Source of the DNA: JBBSDP01 sp963754335
Lineage (GTDB): Bacteria; Planctomycetota; Phycisphaerae; Tepidisphaerales; Tepidisphaeraceae
Assembly: GCA_963754335.1 (NCBI GenBank)
Contig: CAVWFQ010000010.1
Coordinates: forward strand, 1,178,001 to 1,242,000
Direction of reading: 5' to 3'
DNA length: 64,000 nucleotides
Part shown: in pieces, positions 18,110-27,815 of the stretch
Numbering within the stretch: the stretch's first letter is position 1
Layout: each line of letters starts with the position of its first letter
The notes under the pieces: generated by a model
What the model was told of the DNA's origin: nothing
What the model saw: only the letters and a program-made list of their open reading frames with translations
Database searches by the model: none
Translations under genes and position numbers: made by a program

Positions 18110-19792
18110 TGACCGAGAAATCTTCAATCACGCCGCTCGATTGCGCCCGGCAACATTGGCAGAATGGACAGTTACGCGAGGCGGAGAAGATTTGCCGACA
18201 TTTGCTTGCGCAAGATCAATCAGATCACGGCGCGTTGCATCTGCTCGGCCTGGTCGCTTTCCAGATCGGCCGCAGCGACGACGCAATCGCCCTGATCGGC
18301 AAGGCAATCGCCCACGAACCAGGCAACGCCGAATTTCATAACGACCTGGGAATCGTTCTTGGCAGCCGCACCAGGCTGGCCGAATCGGTCGACTGCTTTC
18401 GATCGGCCCTTGCCCTGCGATGGGAGTATCCCGAAGCTCACAGTAATCTCGGAAACGTCCTTCGCGAGAATAAGCAGATCAAAGAGTCGATCGACAGTTG
18501 TCGCCGGGCCCTGGCGCTGCGGCCGAGCTACCCGCAGGCGCTCAGCAATCTCGGCAATGCGCTCCGCGACAACGACCAGTACGACGAGGCGATTGACTGC
18601 TACCGCGCCGCGATCGAACTCGGATCCGAAATTCCAGAAGTTCACAACAATCTGGGCAATGCCCTTCGTGACAAAGGGCTGTTCGACCAGGCCGTTCAAT
18701 CGTACCAGACCGCCATTCGTCTGCGACCGACCTATGCCGAGGCCTTCTGCAATCTCGCGATCGTCTTGGATGATCTGGGGCGGACCGCCGAGGCGATCGC
18801 AAACTACCGTCATGCCGCGGCCCTGGAGCCGGATAACGCCGACCTGCACCGGCATCTCAGCTTCGCTCTGTTGACCCACGGCCACTACGACCAGGGGTGG
18901 AAGGTCTACGAAAAGCGTTGGGCGTGCAAGGATTTCGGCACGCCTCTTCGTCCGTTCCGGCAACCGCAATGGACGGGTGAGAAGTTGTCAGGCCAATCCA
19001 TTCTTCTGCATGCAGAACAAGGGAATGGCGACACGATTCAATTCATGCGCTACGTTCCATTGGTAGCGTCGCTTGGCGCACGGGTCATCCTGGAATGCCA
19101 GACGTCGCTGGTTCGATGCGCCCAGAATCTCCCCGGCCTTGAACGATGCCTTGGTCGCGGCGAGCCGTTGCCCTCGAGCGATCTGCATTGTCCACTGATG
19201 AGTCTCCCTCTTGCATTCGGGACCACGCTGCAAACGATTCCGGCGCAGACGCCTTATCTTCACGCCGGCCTCGCAATGGTGCAGTCCTGGCGATCACCTC
19301 TGGAAGAAATTTCCGCGCAGCATGAACTGAACGTCGGCCTGGTCTGGGGCGGGAACCCCGATCATATCAATGATCGCCACCGCTCCGTTCCGCTGTCGCA
19401 GCTTGCCGTGCTGGCAGGTGTACGGGGAATCCGATTCTTCAGCCTTCAGAAGGGCCCGGCCGCCGAACAGGCTCAATCTCCGCCGCCTGGATTGAACCTG
19501 ATCGACTGGACCGGGGACTTGGCGGATTTTTACGACACGGCGGCGCTGATAACGGCCCTGGATCTCGTGATCACGGTTGACACCGCGATTGCGCAGTCTC
19601 GCCGGCGCACTCGGCAAGGCGGCCTGGGTGCTTTTGCCTTTCGCGAGCGATTGGCGGTGGCTGCTGGATCGCGAAGATTCGCCGTGGTATCCGACCCTTC
19701 AGCTATTCAGACAACAAAAGGCGCGTCAGTGGGAAGACCCAATCCAGCGTGTTGTAGCCAGTTTGGAGAAACTTGCTGCGGCGCGGCTTTGA
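18106..19792 (+). pseudogene. TPR protein with glycosyltransferase-like C-terminus, frameshifted
   Basis: The product has about seven TPR units (residues 1-270, for example AHSNLGNVLRENKQIKESID) followed by a domain typical of bacterial TPR/glycosyltransferases (LLHAEQGNGDTIQFMRY, then LVITVDTAIA). Near 19594 the frame breaks: the expected continuation LAGALGKAAWVLLPFASDWR lies one base over and runs to a stop at 19792. Restoring it gives about 562 residues, the usual architecture. The unshifted frame continues to 20115 as meaningless sequence antisense to the next gene. It is either a sequencing indel or a recent pseudogene. Confidence 0.75.
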
Positions 19793-19837
19793 CCTGGATT
19801 TCCGAACACACAACTCAGATCAGCGAAATGCCTTGCA

Positions 19838-21319
19838 TCAAAGGTTGGCCGGCACCACAAACGGCTCGCGATATTCCCGCGTCAGCAGCGCGTTCGCTTT
19901 TTCATTCGATCCAAAAGTTTCGCTCTTGGCGTCAAACGCCAGCTTCGGCCCAACTTGATAGGCCTGGCTCTGAAGCTTCAGCGGCTTCTTCAGATCATCC
20001 AGGCTGTCGGCCAGGTGCTGCTCGAATCGGCCGAAAGCCTCGGCCATGTCCATCGTGCTCCCCCCCGGCGGCAGGCTGGGACCGAATGCCTGTGGTTCTC
20101 CGAGGCGGTAGCTGATGTTCCCAAGGTGACAGAGGGCGCTGGAATAATGTCCCTCGATCACGGGGCAATTCAGATCCGCCTGCTTTCGGCTGCGGACCGC
20201 GGTGAGGAAATTGGCGAAATGGCTTCCGCCGCCTTTGAACGTCTTGATCTTTTCACCTTTGTTGTTGAAGGCGAGGACGGCGCTGTCGTCTTCAGAATTG
20301 AAGGCGACGAAGCCTTCGGTGCCGTAGATGATGTTGCCGACGGTTACGCCGACGAGAGGCGGCGTGGGAAGGCCGCGCACTTCGAATAGAAGCGCGGCGT
20401 CACCGTAATCGTATACGGCCAGCTGCGTATTGGGCGTTTGGCCGTCGTCCACGTATCCGAAACGCCCGCCGAGGGAGAGCGATGACGCGGGCAAGGTCTT
20501 GTTGAGCGCCCATCGCGCGATGTCCATCTGGTGGACACCCTGATTGCCGATGTCGCCGTTGCCGTATGCCCAGTTCCAGTGCCAGTTGTAATGGAAGCGG
20601 TTCTTGTTGAACGGGCGCTCCGGCGCGGGGCCGAGCCAGATGTCATAGGCGACGTCAGCCGGAGCGGCCGAGTCGGTGAAATGTCCGATGCTTTCACGGC
20701 GTTTGTAGCAGAGGCCGCGAGCCAGGATTACTTTCCCGATCCCGCCGGACTGGATGAACTGAATCGCCGACTGAACGCTCTTGAGCGATCTTGATTGGGT
20801 GCCTGCCTGGCAAATGCGGTTGTACTTGATGCGCGCCTGTTCGAGCCGGCGGCCTTCGCTGACGTTGTGACTGACTGGCTTTTCAACGTAGACATCCTTC
20901 CCCGCCTGCATGGCCCACAGCGCCGCCAGCGAATGCCAGTGGTTTGGCGTGGCGACGGAAACGGCATCGATGTCCTTCGATTCGAGCAACTTGCGAATGT
21001 CCTGATATTCCCGTGCAGCCGGCCGGCTGCGATTGCGCAGCGTTGATTGCGCCTTGGCGTAGGTGGAAGAATCCACGTCACAGATCGCGACGACGTCAAG
21101 GTCGTCGTCGTAGGTCCATTCATCAAGATGAGTCAGGCCGCGACCATGCAGACCGATCACGGCGATGCCGATGCGTCCGCTTGACGATCCACGTCGCGCC
21201 GGAGTCGGCGCGGGCTGTGAAGCGGGTTGATCGGCGCCTTCGAGGCGGGCGGCCGCCAAACCAGCGCCGGCCACGGCCAGGGTATGTTCCAGGAAGGAGC
21301 GACGAGTGAATTGCTGCAT
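19838..21319 (-). CDS. Gfo/Idh/MocA family oxidoreductase with Tat signal
   Basis: The 493-residue product begins MQQFTRRSFLEH, a twin-arginine leader, then a Rossmann domain (IGIAVIGLHGRG) and the family motif EKPVSHN near residue 140. The C-terminal alpha/beta domain has GVHQMDIARWALN. Such exported oxidoreductases use tightly bound NAD(P) on sugars or polyols in the periplasm. The start at 21319 follows GGAGG; the longer frame lacks the leader at its N-terminus. Confidence 0.88.
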   Translation of the reverse strand: MQQFTRRSFLEHTLAVAGAGLAAARLEGADQPASQPAPTPARRGSSSGRIGIAVIGLHGRGLTHLDEWTYDDDLDVVAICDVDSSTYAKAQSTLRNRSRPAAREYQDIRKLLESKDIDAVSVATPNHWHSLAALWAMQAGKDVYVEKPVSHNVSEGRRLEQARIKYNRICQAGTQSRSLKSVQSAIQFIQSGGIGKVILARGLCYKRRESIGHFTDSAAPADVAYDIWLGPAPERPFNKNRFHYNWHWNWAYGNGDIGNQGVHQMDIARWALNKTLPASSLSLGGRFGYVDDGQTPNTQLAVYDYGDAALLFEVRGLPTPPLVGVTVGNIIYGTEGFVAFNSEDDSAVLAFNNKGEKIKTFKGGGSHFANFLTAVRSRKQADLNCPVIEGHYSSALCHLGNISYRLGEPQAFGPSLPPGGSTMDMAEAFGRFEQHLADSLDDLKKPLKLQSQAYQVGPKLAFDAKSETFGSNEKANALLTREYREPFVVPANL

Positions 21320-21483
21320 GCGACAAAGCCTCCGCAAGAAAAAAGGCCCGCGACGCGCGGTCGCCTCCGTTTTCGTCGGCGACCCAAACCGCATTATCAC
21401 CCTTTGCCACGTCCGTTGCCAATTGTGGCGGCGGAATGCAATTGTGGTGTGCCCAATTTTCGGGAGAGGCGAACTTCCCCCCC

Positions 21484-21655
21484 GGTGGGACAGACATTCC
21501 TGTCTGTTGCGGGCCGGGGAGCGGAGGCGGTACTCCGCCTCCCGAGCCGGTACGCTCTATTGCAATAGTGCGCGGAATGTCGCGTCCGCTCGGCGGGCAG
21601 GAATGCCCGCAGTCGCGGACGCGTATCAGACAGGAATGTCTGACCTCCTGGCCCA
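21484..21655. repeat. Dispersed repeat, GACAGACATTCC family, copy 1
   Basis: The element of about 170 bp starts with the palindrome CAGACATTCCTGTCTG and ends with its counterpart CAGACAGGAATGTCTG, with GC-rich palindromic interior (GGAGGCGGTACTCCGCCTCC). A homologous copy in the opposite orientation lies at 45863-46012. It is non-coding. Confidence 0.8.
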
Positions 21656-21658
21656 ACG

Positions 21659-21690
21659 AAAAACCCCCGATGACATTTCACCGGGGGCTT
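21659..21690 (-). terminator. Rho-independent terminator
   Basis: On the minus strand AAGCCCCCGG, a loop, and CGGGGGTTTTTCG form a stem with a T-run, about 25 bases after the stop of the small secreted protein gene. Confidence 0.8.
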
Positions 21691-21714
21691 GATCGAATTC
21701 TGAAACCGCTTGAA

Positions 21715-22044
21715 TTACCCGTCGATCTTGGAGGCGGTGATCCACTTCTGGCCGTCGGCTTCGCTCACCACGCCGGTGACGCTGACGCCATCTTTTGATT
21801 CCTTGCAGACTTCCTTGTGAAGATCTTTGGCGCCTTCGCCCTTGACATAGTAGACGACTTCTTTGCCGTCTTCGGTCACGACCAACGCGGCCTGGCACTT
21901 CTCAGTCTTCTTCAGGTCGCACTTGGCACAGGTGGCCTTGCCTTTGAGCGTCACTTCCTTGTCATCCGCGCGGGCGGTGGAGACGAACTGAAGTGAAGCG
22001 ACGGCAAAGGCGAACATCACGGCGGCGATCAGTACATTACGCAT
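21715..22044 (-). CDS. Small secreted protein with CxxC motif
   Basis: The 109-residue product has a signal peptide (about residues 1-26, ending STARA) and a compact domain with CAKCDLKKTEKC, three Cys suggesting a metal site or disulfide, then VVYYVKGEGAKDLHKEVCKES. It resembles small uncharacterised exported proteins of planctomycetes. GGAGG lies at good distance before the ATG and a terminator follows. Function unknown. Confidence 0.75.
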   Translation of the reverse strand: MRNVLIAAVMFAFAVASLQFVSTARADDKEVTLKGKATCAKCDLKKTEKCQAALVVTEDGKEVVYYVKGEGAKDLHKEVCKESKDGVSVTGVVSEADGQKWITASKIDG

Positions 22045-22135
22045 TGCGGAACCTCCTCAAAGAATAGATGACCCTTAAATGATTACACGCCGCGATTGTA
22101 GTCGTTCGCAGACGGATTGGAAATCGCAAAAGATT

Positions 22136-22474
22136 TTATGGCAGCATTCCCGGCGGAAGTCCCATCTCGCCGGCCATTTTCTGCATCTGCGCCTGGGTTT
22201 CCTGCCCCGCTCTCTCCTGAGCGGCATGAACCGCGGCGACGATCAGATCCTCCAGCATCTCGGTGTCGCTGAGGTCGACCCTGGATTGATCGATCTTCAA
22301 CTTGACCAGTTCCAGACGCCCATTGACGGTTGCCTGAACCATTCCCGCCCCCGCATCGGCGGTGGTCTGTCGCTTGGCCAGTTCCTCCTGCACCGATTTC
22401 ATCTTGTCCTGCATCTCGCGGGCTTTGGCCATCAGCGCCGGGAGATTCCCGATATTTTTCAAGGCATCGAACAT
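22136..22474 (-). CDS. YbaB/EbfC family nucleoid-associated protein
   Basis: The 112-residue product has the family core: an N-terminal helix rich in Lys/Glu/Met (KAREMQDKMKSVQEELAKR), a strand region VQATVNGRLELVKLKID, and LEDLIVAAVHAAQERA. These proteins bind DNA as dimers and usually sit next to dnaX and recR, which are not seen here. The start at 22474 gives the expected length. Confidence 0.88.
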   Translation of the reverse strand: MFDALKNIGNLPALMAKAREMQDKMKSVQEELAKRQTTADAGAGMVQATVNGRLELVKLKIDQSRVDLSDTEMLEDLIVAAVHAAQERAGQETQAQMQKMAGEMGLPPGMLP

Positions 22475-22520
22475 CCGCAAACTCCTGTTGAGACGATTCC
22501 AGAAGTGTAGGCTCCGAAAA

Positions 22521-22916
22521 TCACTTCTGATATTGCGCATCGGTCACCTTCTCCATCCAATCCACTGGATTGCCGTTCAGCTTCTCCTGGATGGCGATGT
22601 GGGTCATCGCGGTTGTCGCGGCGGCGCCGTGCCAGTGCTTTTCCCCCGGCGGAAACCAGATGACATCGCCGGGTCGGATTTCCTCGACCGCTCCCCCCTC
22701 CCGTTGAGCCCAGCCGCAGCCGGCCGTCACGATCAGGGTTTGACCCAGCGGATGGGTATGCCACGCCGTCCGCGCGCCCGGTTCGAAGGTGACGCTCGCG
22801 CCGCTGACACGAGCGGGATCAGCCCGATCAAACAGCGGATCGATCCGAACCGTACCCGTGAACCAATCCGCCGGGCCTTTGCCTGACGGCTGAGATCCAA
22901 TTCGCTTAATTTCCAT
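22521..22916 (-). CDS. Cupin domain protein
   Basis: The 131-residue product is a single cupin barrel with motif 1 (GARTAWHTHPLGQTLIVTAG, two metal-binding His) and motif 2 (PGDVIWFPPGEKHWHGA). It likely binds a divalent metal; substrate unknown. AAGGAG precedes the ATG at 22916. It lies 13 bases downstream of rsmE on the same strand, so is probably in its operon. Confidence 0.85.
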   Translation of the reverse strand: MEIKRIGSQPSGKGPADWFTGTVRIDPLFDRADPARVSGASVTFEPGARTAWHTHPLGQTLIVTAGCGWAQREGGAVEEIRPGDVIWFPPGEKHWHGAAATTAMTHIAIQEKLNGNPVDWMEKVTDAQYQK

Positions 22917-22929
22917 CTGCTTTCTCCTT

Positions 22930-23772
22930 TCACCTGACAAAGTCGCCCCAGGTCATCTGGACGGCGGTCAGCCCGACGATGACGGCAGTTTCCGCGCGAA
23001 GGATTCGGCCGCCGAGGACCCATGGGGAGGATTTTGTTGCCAACCTGGCGCGTTCGGCATCAGAAAAGCCCCCCTCAGGCCCAACGATCAAAACGATGCG
23101 CCGCGGAGGCTCGCCGGGCGCAGGGGTTGGAGCGCTGCGGTCATCAAGCATCACGCATACATCCGCAAACGCAAATGCAGGTGAGGCGAGGAATGAATCG
23201 AGTGTTGTTGGGGGAAGCACTTCCGGAAGCGAGCCACGCCGGCATTGCCTGGCGGCGCGGATCACCTGAGCCGGCCACGCGTTCGCCCTTTCATGCTCCA
23301 GGCCTTCCCGCGGCACCGAGTGGTCGGTGAGAAGTGGAACGATGCGCGTTACGCCAAGTTCCGTCGCCTTCTGCATGACGAAGATCATGCGTTGCCGGGC
23401 GAGCACCGAACAGGCGAGCGTGATCTCGATGGTCGGCTCAGGAGAACGTTCCATCCGTTCGTAGGGCAGCGCCAAACCGCCATCGGCGTTCAGTTCCTTC
23501 AGGCTGGCCCTGAAGTAGCCGCCCGACGCGTCCCGGATCGTGAAAGCTTCTTTCGGATTGACCTCGCGGCGCTCCAGCCGCTTGGCCAACGCACGCTCAA
23601 TCCTGAACGGCTCGTTTAACGTGAGCATCGATTCGATTGCGAGAGGTTCATCGCCGGGCGCAGCGTACCGGCCCATTGAAACGGGAGGCTGAGATTGTGG
23701 ACGGGGCCTCTGGTCCGGGGGGCCAGGGCGTCGGTGTTCGGGGCGATTTGTGTTCCGGTTCAGTCTGGCCAT
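22930..23772 (-). CDS. rsmE: 16S rRNA (uracil1498-N3)-methyltransferase
   Basis: The 280-residue product has an N-terminal PUA-like domain and the SPOUT knot motifs VLIVGPEGGFSDAE and LGGRILRAETAVIVGL, both diagnostic of RsmE. It methylates U1498 of 16S rRNA. There is a basic, Pro/Arg-rich N-terminal tail of about 40 residues; a later start is possible. It lies 4 bases after the aldo/keto reductase gene on the same strand. Confidence 0.92.
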   Translation of the reverse strand: MARLNRNTNRPEHRRPGPPDQRPRPQSQPPVSMGRYAAPGDEPLAIESMLTLNEPFRIERALAKRLERREVNPKEAFTIRDASGGYFRASLKELNADGGLALPYERMERSPEPTIEITLACSVLARQRMIFVMQKATELGVTRIVPLLTDHSVPREGLEHERANAWPAQVIRAARQCRRGSLPEVLPPTTLDSFLASPAFAFADVCVMLDDRSAPTPAPGEPPRRIVLIVGPEGGFSDAERARLATKSSPWVLGGRILRAETAVIVGLTAVQMTWGDFVR

Positions 23773-23776
23773 GGCC

Positions 23777-24841
23777 TCAATCCACTTTGGATCCTCTGAT
23801 CAGCGACAGGCGATCAACGACCTCCAGCCGGTCGGCTCCCTGGAATGGCAACATCCACCCCGGATATTCAGGCGGCAGAACACTGACATCATCTAACTTC
23901 TTAAGCTCGCCCTGCGTAAGTGTGAGTTCGGCGGCGGCGAGATTGTCCGCAAGCTGATCGAGGCGTTTAGCACCAATGATCACCGAAGTGACGACAGGCT
24001 TGGCCAGCAGCCACCCGAGCGAGACGCGTGCCGGACTGCATTCATGCGCTTTCGCGATGGGAGCCATCACGTCGAGAATCTTCCATGTGCGTTCTTTGTC
24101 CACGATCGGAAAATCAAACCCGGATCGACGGGAATCCGCCGGCTTCTGTTGAGCGCGGCTGAATTTGCCGGAGAGCAGGCCGCCGGCGAGCGGGCTCCAA
24201 ACCAGCAAACCGACCTTTTCGGATTCCATCATTGGAACCAGTTCGCGTTCGAGGTCGCGCCCGGCGATCGAGTAATAGGCCTGCAACGTATCGAATCGGG
24301 CGAGATTCTTTGCCTCGGAAATTCCCAGTGACTTAGAGATCTTCCACGCGTGCCAGTTTGAGCAGCCGATGTAGCGCACCTTCCCTTGCTGAACAAGCGT
24401 ATCCAGCGCGCGAAGCGTCTCCTCGATGGGCGTAACAGAATCGTTTCCGTGAATCTGATAAAGATCGATATGGTCTGTTTGCAATCGGCGGAGGCTCGCT
24501 TCGACGCCGTCCATGATGTGCCCACGGGAAGCACCGACATCGTTTCGCCCCGGCCCCATGCGCCCATAGACCTTCGTCGCGATGACGACATCCTTCCTCA
24601 CGATGTTGAGGTTTTTGAGTGATTGCCCGAGTGTCTTCTCGCTTTCGCCCTCGGTGTAAACATCCGCCGTGTCGAAGAAGTTGATGCCCCCTTCGATACA
24701 AGCTTTCACCAGCTCATCGGCCCCTTCCTGGCCAACGGCGCCGATGGCCTTGAACATCCCCCTGCCGTCTCCGAATGTCATGGTGCCGAAGCAGAGGGTG
24801 GACACCTGGAGTCCGGTGTTGCCGAGTGTTTTGTAGCGCAT
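23777..24841 (-). CDS. Aldo/keto reductase
   Basis: The 354-residue product is a TIM-barrel AKR with the tetrad visible: Asp in FFDTADVY, Tyr in the same block, Lys in IATKVYG and His in YQIHGND. The C-terminal NADPH site includes SVIIGAKRLDQLADN. It is likely an NADPH-dependent reductase of broad specificity. AAGGA precedes the ATG at 24841. Confidence 0.9.
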   Translation of the reverse strand: MRYKTLGNTGLQVSTLCFGTMTFGDGRGMFKAIGAVGQEGADELVKACIEGGINFFDTADVYTEGESEKTLGQSLKNLNIVRKDVVIATKVYGRMGPGRNDVGASRGHIMDGVEASLRRLQTDHIDLYQIHGNDSVTPIEETLRALDTLVQQGKVRYIGCSNWHAWKISKSLGISEAKNLARFDTLQAYYSIAGRDLERELVPMMESEKVGLLVWSPLAGGLLSGKFSRAQQKPADSRRSGFDFPIVDKERTWKILDVMAPIAKAHECSPARVSLGWLLAKPVVTSVIIGAKRLDQLADNLAAAELTLTQGELKKLDDVSVLPPEYPGWMLPFQGADRLEVVDRLSLIRGSKVD

Positions 24842-25029
24842 GAGGATTTCCTTTCTGGTCGGGAAAGTAAGCATTTTGCCCGTCCGGTTTGGTCAGAAGC
24901 CCTTTCAGCCGGATCAGGGCTGAAGCTGTCGTTTGGCGAGTATAGGACGGTGGGAAGCCCCTGCCGTCCTTGAATCCATCCGCCCCCCCGATACACTGCT
25001 CATCCGGCCGCTGGCGATGGCGGAACCGC

Positions 25030-25101
25030 CGGGGTGTAGCTCAGCTTGGTAGAGCGGTCGCCGCGGCGACAGGTCGCAAGAACGATGGATTGAAAATTGT
25101 C
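25030..25101 (+). pseudogene. Degenerate tRNA copy upstream of tRNA-Pro
   Basis: The first 28 bases (acceptor 5' strand, D arm) are identical to the tRNA-Pro that starts 72 bases later. The anticodon arm is shortened, and the T arm and 3' acceptor strand no longer pair. It is a relic of tandem duplication or of an earlier integration into the tRNA. Confidence 0.7.
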
Positions 25102-25177
<76 letters not shown>

Positions 25178-25181
25178 AGAT

Positions 25182-25209
25182 ACAAACCCCTGATTGTCAG
25201 GGGTTTGTG
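25182..25209 (+). terminator. Terminator after tRNA-Pro, carried by the island
   Basis: ACAAACCCCTG, a short loop and CAGGGGTTTGT form an 11-bp stem. An equivalent hairpin with a different loop follows the right-hand repeat at 29010-29036, so each att copy is followed by its own terminator. Confidence 0.75.
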
Positions 25210-25326
25210 TGTTTCTGGCCTGCCCGTGTTCACTTCTTCTTCTCCTCACGTACGACAATTCCAACATTTCCCGTACTACAATTCTCCTCGTCCGGTGCGT
25301 AGAGTTTCACCGATCGCGAGGCACAA

Positions 25327-25941
25327 ATGGGCCGTCATTCGAAGCGCCGTATTCCGAAGCTTGCCTTCACGAAAAAGCAGCAGATTGGCTGGCACGTGAA
25401 CTACCGCGATCCGGCGTCTGGAATTCCGAGGCGCCGCCGATTCGGGCTCGTCGAACGAGACGAAGCGTTCACACTTTACAACGCGTGGCTCTCAGAACAT
25501 TTAAAGGGAGCGCCTCACCGGGGCCGCGATGCAAAAAAGAATTCCACCAGCGGAAAACAAGGTTCGGGGAAGCCAATCGAAATTCAACCCGGAAGCCTTC
25601 TTCATGTCGCATCCAACTATCTATTTTTTGAGGAAAAGCGGACGCGAAAGCCAGACGAGGCCCGTCGTGCGGGAACCATCAGTCCAAACGTCCTCTCGGA
25701 ACACAAATACGATGTGGCTGATTTCCTAAACTTCATCAACAAACGGCACGGCCCCGGCGCTGCCGGAAAACTTTCGGTCATCGATCTCCAGATGCAGGAT
25801 GTCGAGGCGTACAACAGCGAACTCGTTGACGCTGAATTTTCCGAGCAGCTCGTCTCGAAACGTCTCCTTGCTGTGAAAGCAATTATCGATCGCGCTGGCC
25901 GGCCATACTTTGCGACGGGGCGAATAAGGAATCTAGGCTAG
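25327..25941 (+). pseudogene. Tyrosine recombinase (integrase), N-terminal half only
   Basis: The 204-residue product starts MGRHSKRRIPKLAFTKK, an arm-type DNA-binding opening familiar from planctomycete integrases, and continues into a SAM-like core-binding domain (YDVADFLNFINKRHG and VISLQM-like helices). It stops before the catalytic domain: no R...HxxR...Y residues follow in any frame up to 26241. GAGG precedes the ATG. Its place just inside attL is the expected position of int. Confidence 0.7.
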
Positions 25942-26241
25942 CGGCGATGCGAAAGCGTTCGACGCTGGCTAAAGATCCTGCTGTGGTTCTTACGGAGGAT
26001 TTTACCGAGGTTCGAACTGCACGATGCGATGACCGCGGCCGGTAATAAGCGATCGAACGAGGTTTTTTCAAGAAAGGATATTGGTTCTGCACGCGAGAGC
26101 CGGTGAAAGGTGAGTGGTTCACAACACGAGCGGGTCCATGCGTCAGAGAACGCATCATCCTGTTCGCGTTCGAAGGATTTTGGCGGCTTTAGGGATTGTG
26201 CCCACACACAAACAATCCCAACTTTTGCTTCTTGGGGGATA
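25942..26241. other. Non-coding stretch within the island
   Basis: No frame here shows domain-like sequence. It may be the eroded remainder of the integrase gene, but I cannot recognise catalytic motifs. Confidence 0.4.
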
Positions 26242-26620
26242 ATGAAGATGAAATTGAAAACGCCTTATCGGTGCATTGCGTCGACACCGGCAGGGTTCGT
26301 TCAGCAGCTCGCTGTTTCGTACATCGCGCACGGGTACTGGTACTACGTGACCGGGATAATTCCGCCTGGAAAGGATCCGGCGGCGACGGATCGAAAGCTC
26401 ATCGAGCATTACGGGATTGGAATATCGAAGTGGACGCGAGCGCAGCCGCAAGCGTGCTGGCCTCGCAAACGTCCATTACCTGCGGCACGAGCGCTTCTTT
26501 GTGCTTCTCGCGTCGAAGGGGGAACATCGTTTTTTCGATGAAGAAAAAGACTGCAAAGACGTACGGAGAGATTCCATCGCATTCGAAGGGTAGGCCATTT
26601 TCTGAGTACCGATAAGTGGG
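26242..26620 (+). pseudogene. Frameshifted ORF of unknown function
   Basis: The frame opens MKMKLKTPYRCIASTPAGFV and stays coherent to GIGISKWTRA. Near 26437 it shifts: the neighbouring frame continues RKRAGLANVHYLRHERFFVL and EHRFFDEEKDCKDVRRDS to a stop at about 26590, where another shift may follow. The composite reads like one compact protein of about 125 residues. I recall similar ORFs near mobile DNA in planctomycetes but cannot name the family. GGGGGAT precedes the ATG. Confidence 0.5.
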
Positions 26621-26649
26621 AGCTTATCGGAAGTTAGAATGAGCAAACG

Positions 26650-26898
26650 TCATTTTGAGACAAAGGCCAAAGTTCGACCCACCCCACCATTTAGTTCGAT
26701 ATCGTTGACAACTTCAGTTTCCCATGCCGGATTCGTGTTGTGATGGAACCTGTTAGCGTATTCTGCGATTGCAGCGAGCTCGATTACCGCGGGTGGGCTC
26801 AAGATCACCGCGTCGCCTGGCGCCGCATTACGTATGTTTCGTTGAAGGACGCCCAAGACCGCTCCCGGCGGAAAAGGTTCGGGACAAGCCCGGCGCAA
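26650..26898 (-). CDS. Short hypothetical ORF
   Basis: The C-terminal 60 residues (AVILSPPAVIELAAIAEYAN, then RFHHNTNPAWETEVVND) look protein-like, with alternating hydrophobic helices, whereas the first 20 do not. It may be the 3' end of a larger gene lost during island decay. No domain recognised. Confidence 0.3.
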   Translation of the reverse strand: MRRACPEPFPPGAVLGVLQRNIRNAAPGDAVILSPPAVIELAAIAEYANRFHHNTNPAWETEVVNDIELNGGVGRTLAFVSK

Positions 26899-27067
26899 GA
26901 ACCTTCTAGGACATGACGAATGTCCTGAGCAGTCTGTCGAATGTTCGTTAGTTGTTAGTTAGACGAGAAAACGGGAAACGGGCGTGGTCGGAATATCGGA
27001 ACCGCGCGGGCTGTCAGCGCACGGATCCAGTGAAAAAGCGGGGGTTGAGAACTAAAACCACGGAGTG

Positions 27068-27802
27068 CTACGGTTGCGAGGCGTAGCCTAGGATTTTCGC
27101 AGGAGCCGGCATTCGCATTCCCGCAGGGGGAGGACATTTTTCAAAAAGTGCGTTGTCGTGCGGCCATTTCTGTATCGACCATACCTCGCTATCGTTATAG
27201 GCATAAGCCACGAACAGTTGCGACTCTATAGCGGCTCCAAACGCGTGAGCGAACACTTCTCGTTCGCCGACAAGCGGCGGTGCCAACCCAGATTTGCGCT
27301 TTGAAAGATCAACCTGCACCGTGGGATCAAAAAGATGGCCGAGTTCATGGAACACGGCAAGCTGATTTCTCCTCGCATCGAGGCCACTCATCACATTTGG
27401 AGTGCGAACGAGAATTTCCACTATGTCTTTAGTGAATCTTAGCCACGATGGTCCGGGCCAGGGATGTCCCGGCCTTCCGCTGATCAGAACTGTTGAGGGT
27501 ACAATCTCGCTAATGCCAAACGGAGCGAGCGAATTATGCTTCGCACAAAATTGGCAGAGTCGCTGAACCGTAAGCGAAAAATTTCGGCCATCCTGCCGCA
27601 AAAATTGTTCTATCAACCAATACTCGTATGCGGCGGAGTCTGCGAAAGTCCTGGATCCTGCCCCAATCAAGCGATGAAATAATGCACTGGATGGAAGCGG
27701 TATACGCCAAGTTCCCCCAACAAAATCCCGCCAGACTGTGAGTCCGCTCTGGAAACCTGAATCGAAGATCCCACGGTGGCGGAGACAGACGGCGGTCTGC
27801 AT
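27068..27802 (-). CDS. Putative zinc metallopeptidase (HExxH, ImmA/IrrE-like)
   Basis: The 244-residue product has the zinc motif in QLAVFHELGHLFDP near residue 155 and a downstream GEREVFAHAFGAAIES that supplies the third ligand Glu, the arrangement of ImmA/IrrE (DUF955) peptidases. The N-terminal 100 residues match nothing I recognise. It begins 13 bases after the upstream 138-residue gene, so they form an operon. ImmA-type peptidases cleave a partner repressor in mobile elements; here the partner shows no obvious HTH. The role is inference. Confidence 0.6.
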   Translation of the reverse strand: MQTAVCLRHRGIFDSGFQSGLTVWRDFVGGTWRIPLPSSALFHRLIGAGSRTFADSAAYEYWLIEQFLRQDGRNFSLTVQRLCQFCAKHNSLAPFGISEIVPSTVLISGRPGHPWPGPSWLRFTKDIVEILVRTPNVMSGLDARRNQLAVFHELGHLFDPTVQVDLSKRKSGLAPPLVGEREVFAHAFGAAIESQLFVAYAYNDSEVWSIQKWPHDNALFEKCPPPAGMRMPAPAKILGYASQP

Positions 27803-27815
27803 CCAAGAGAAGATA

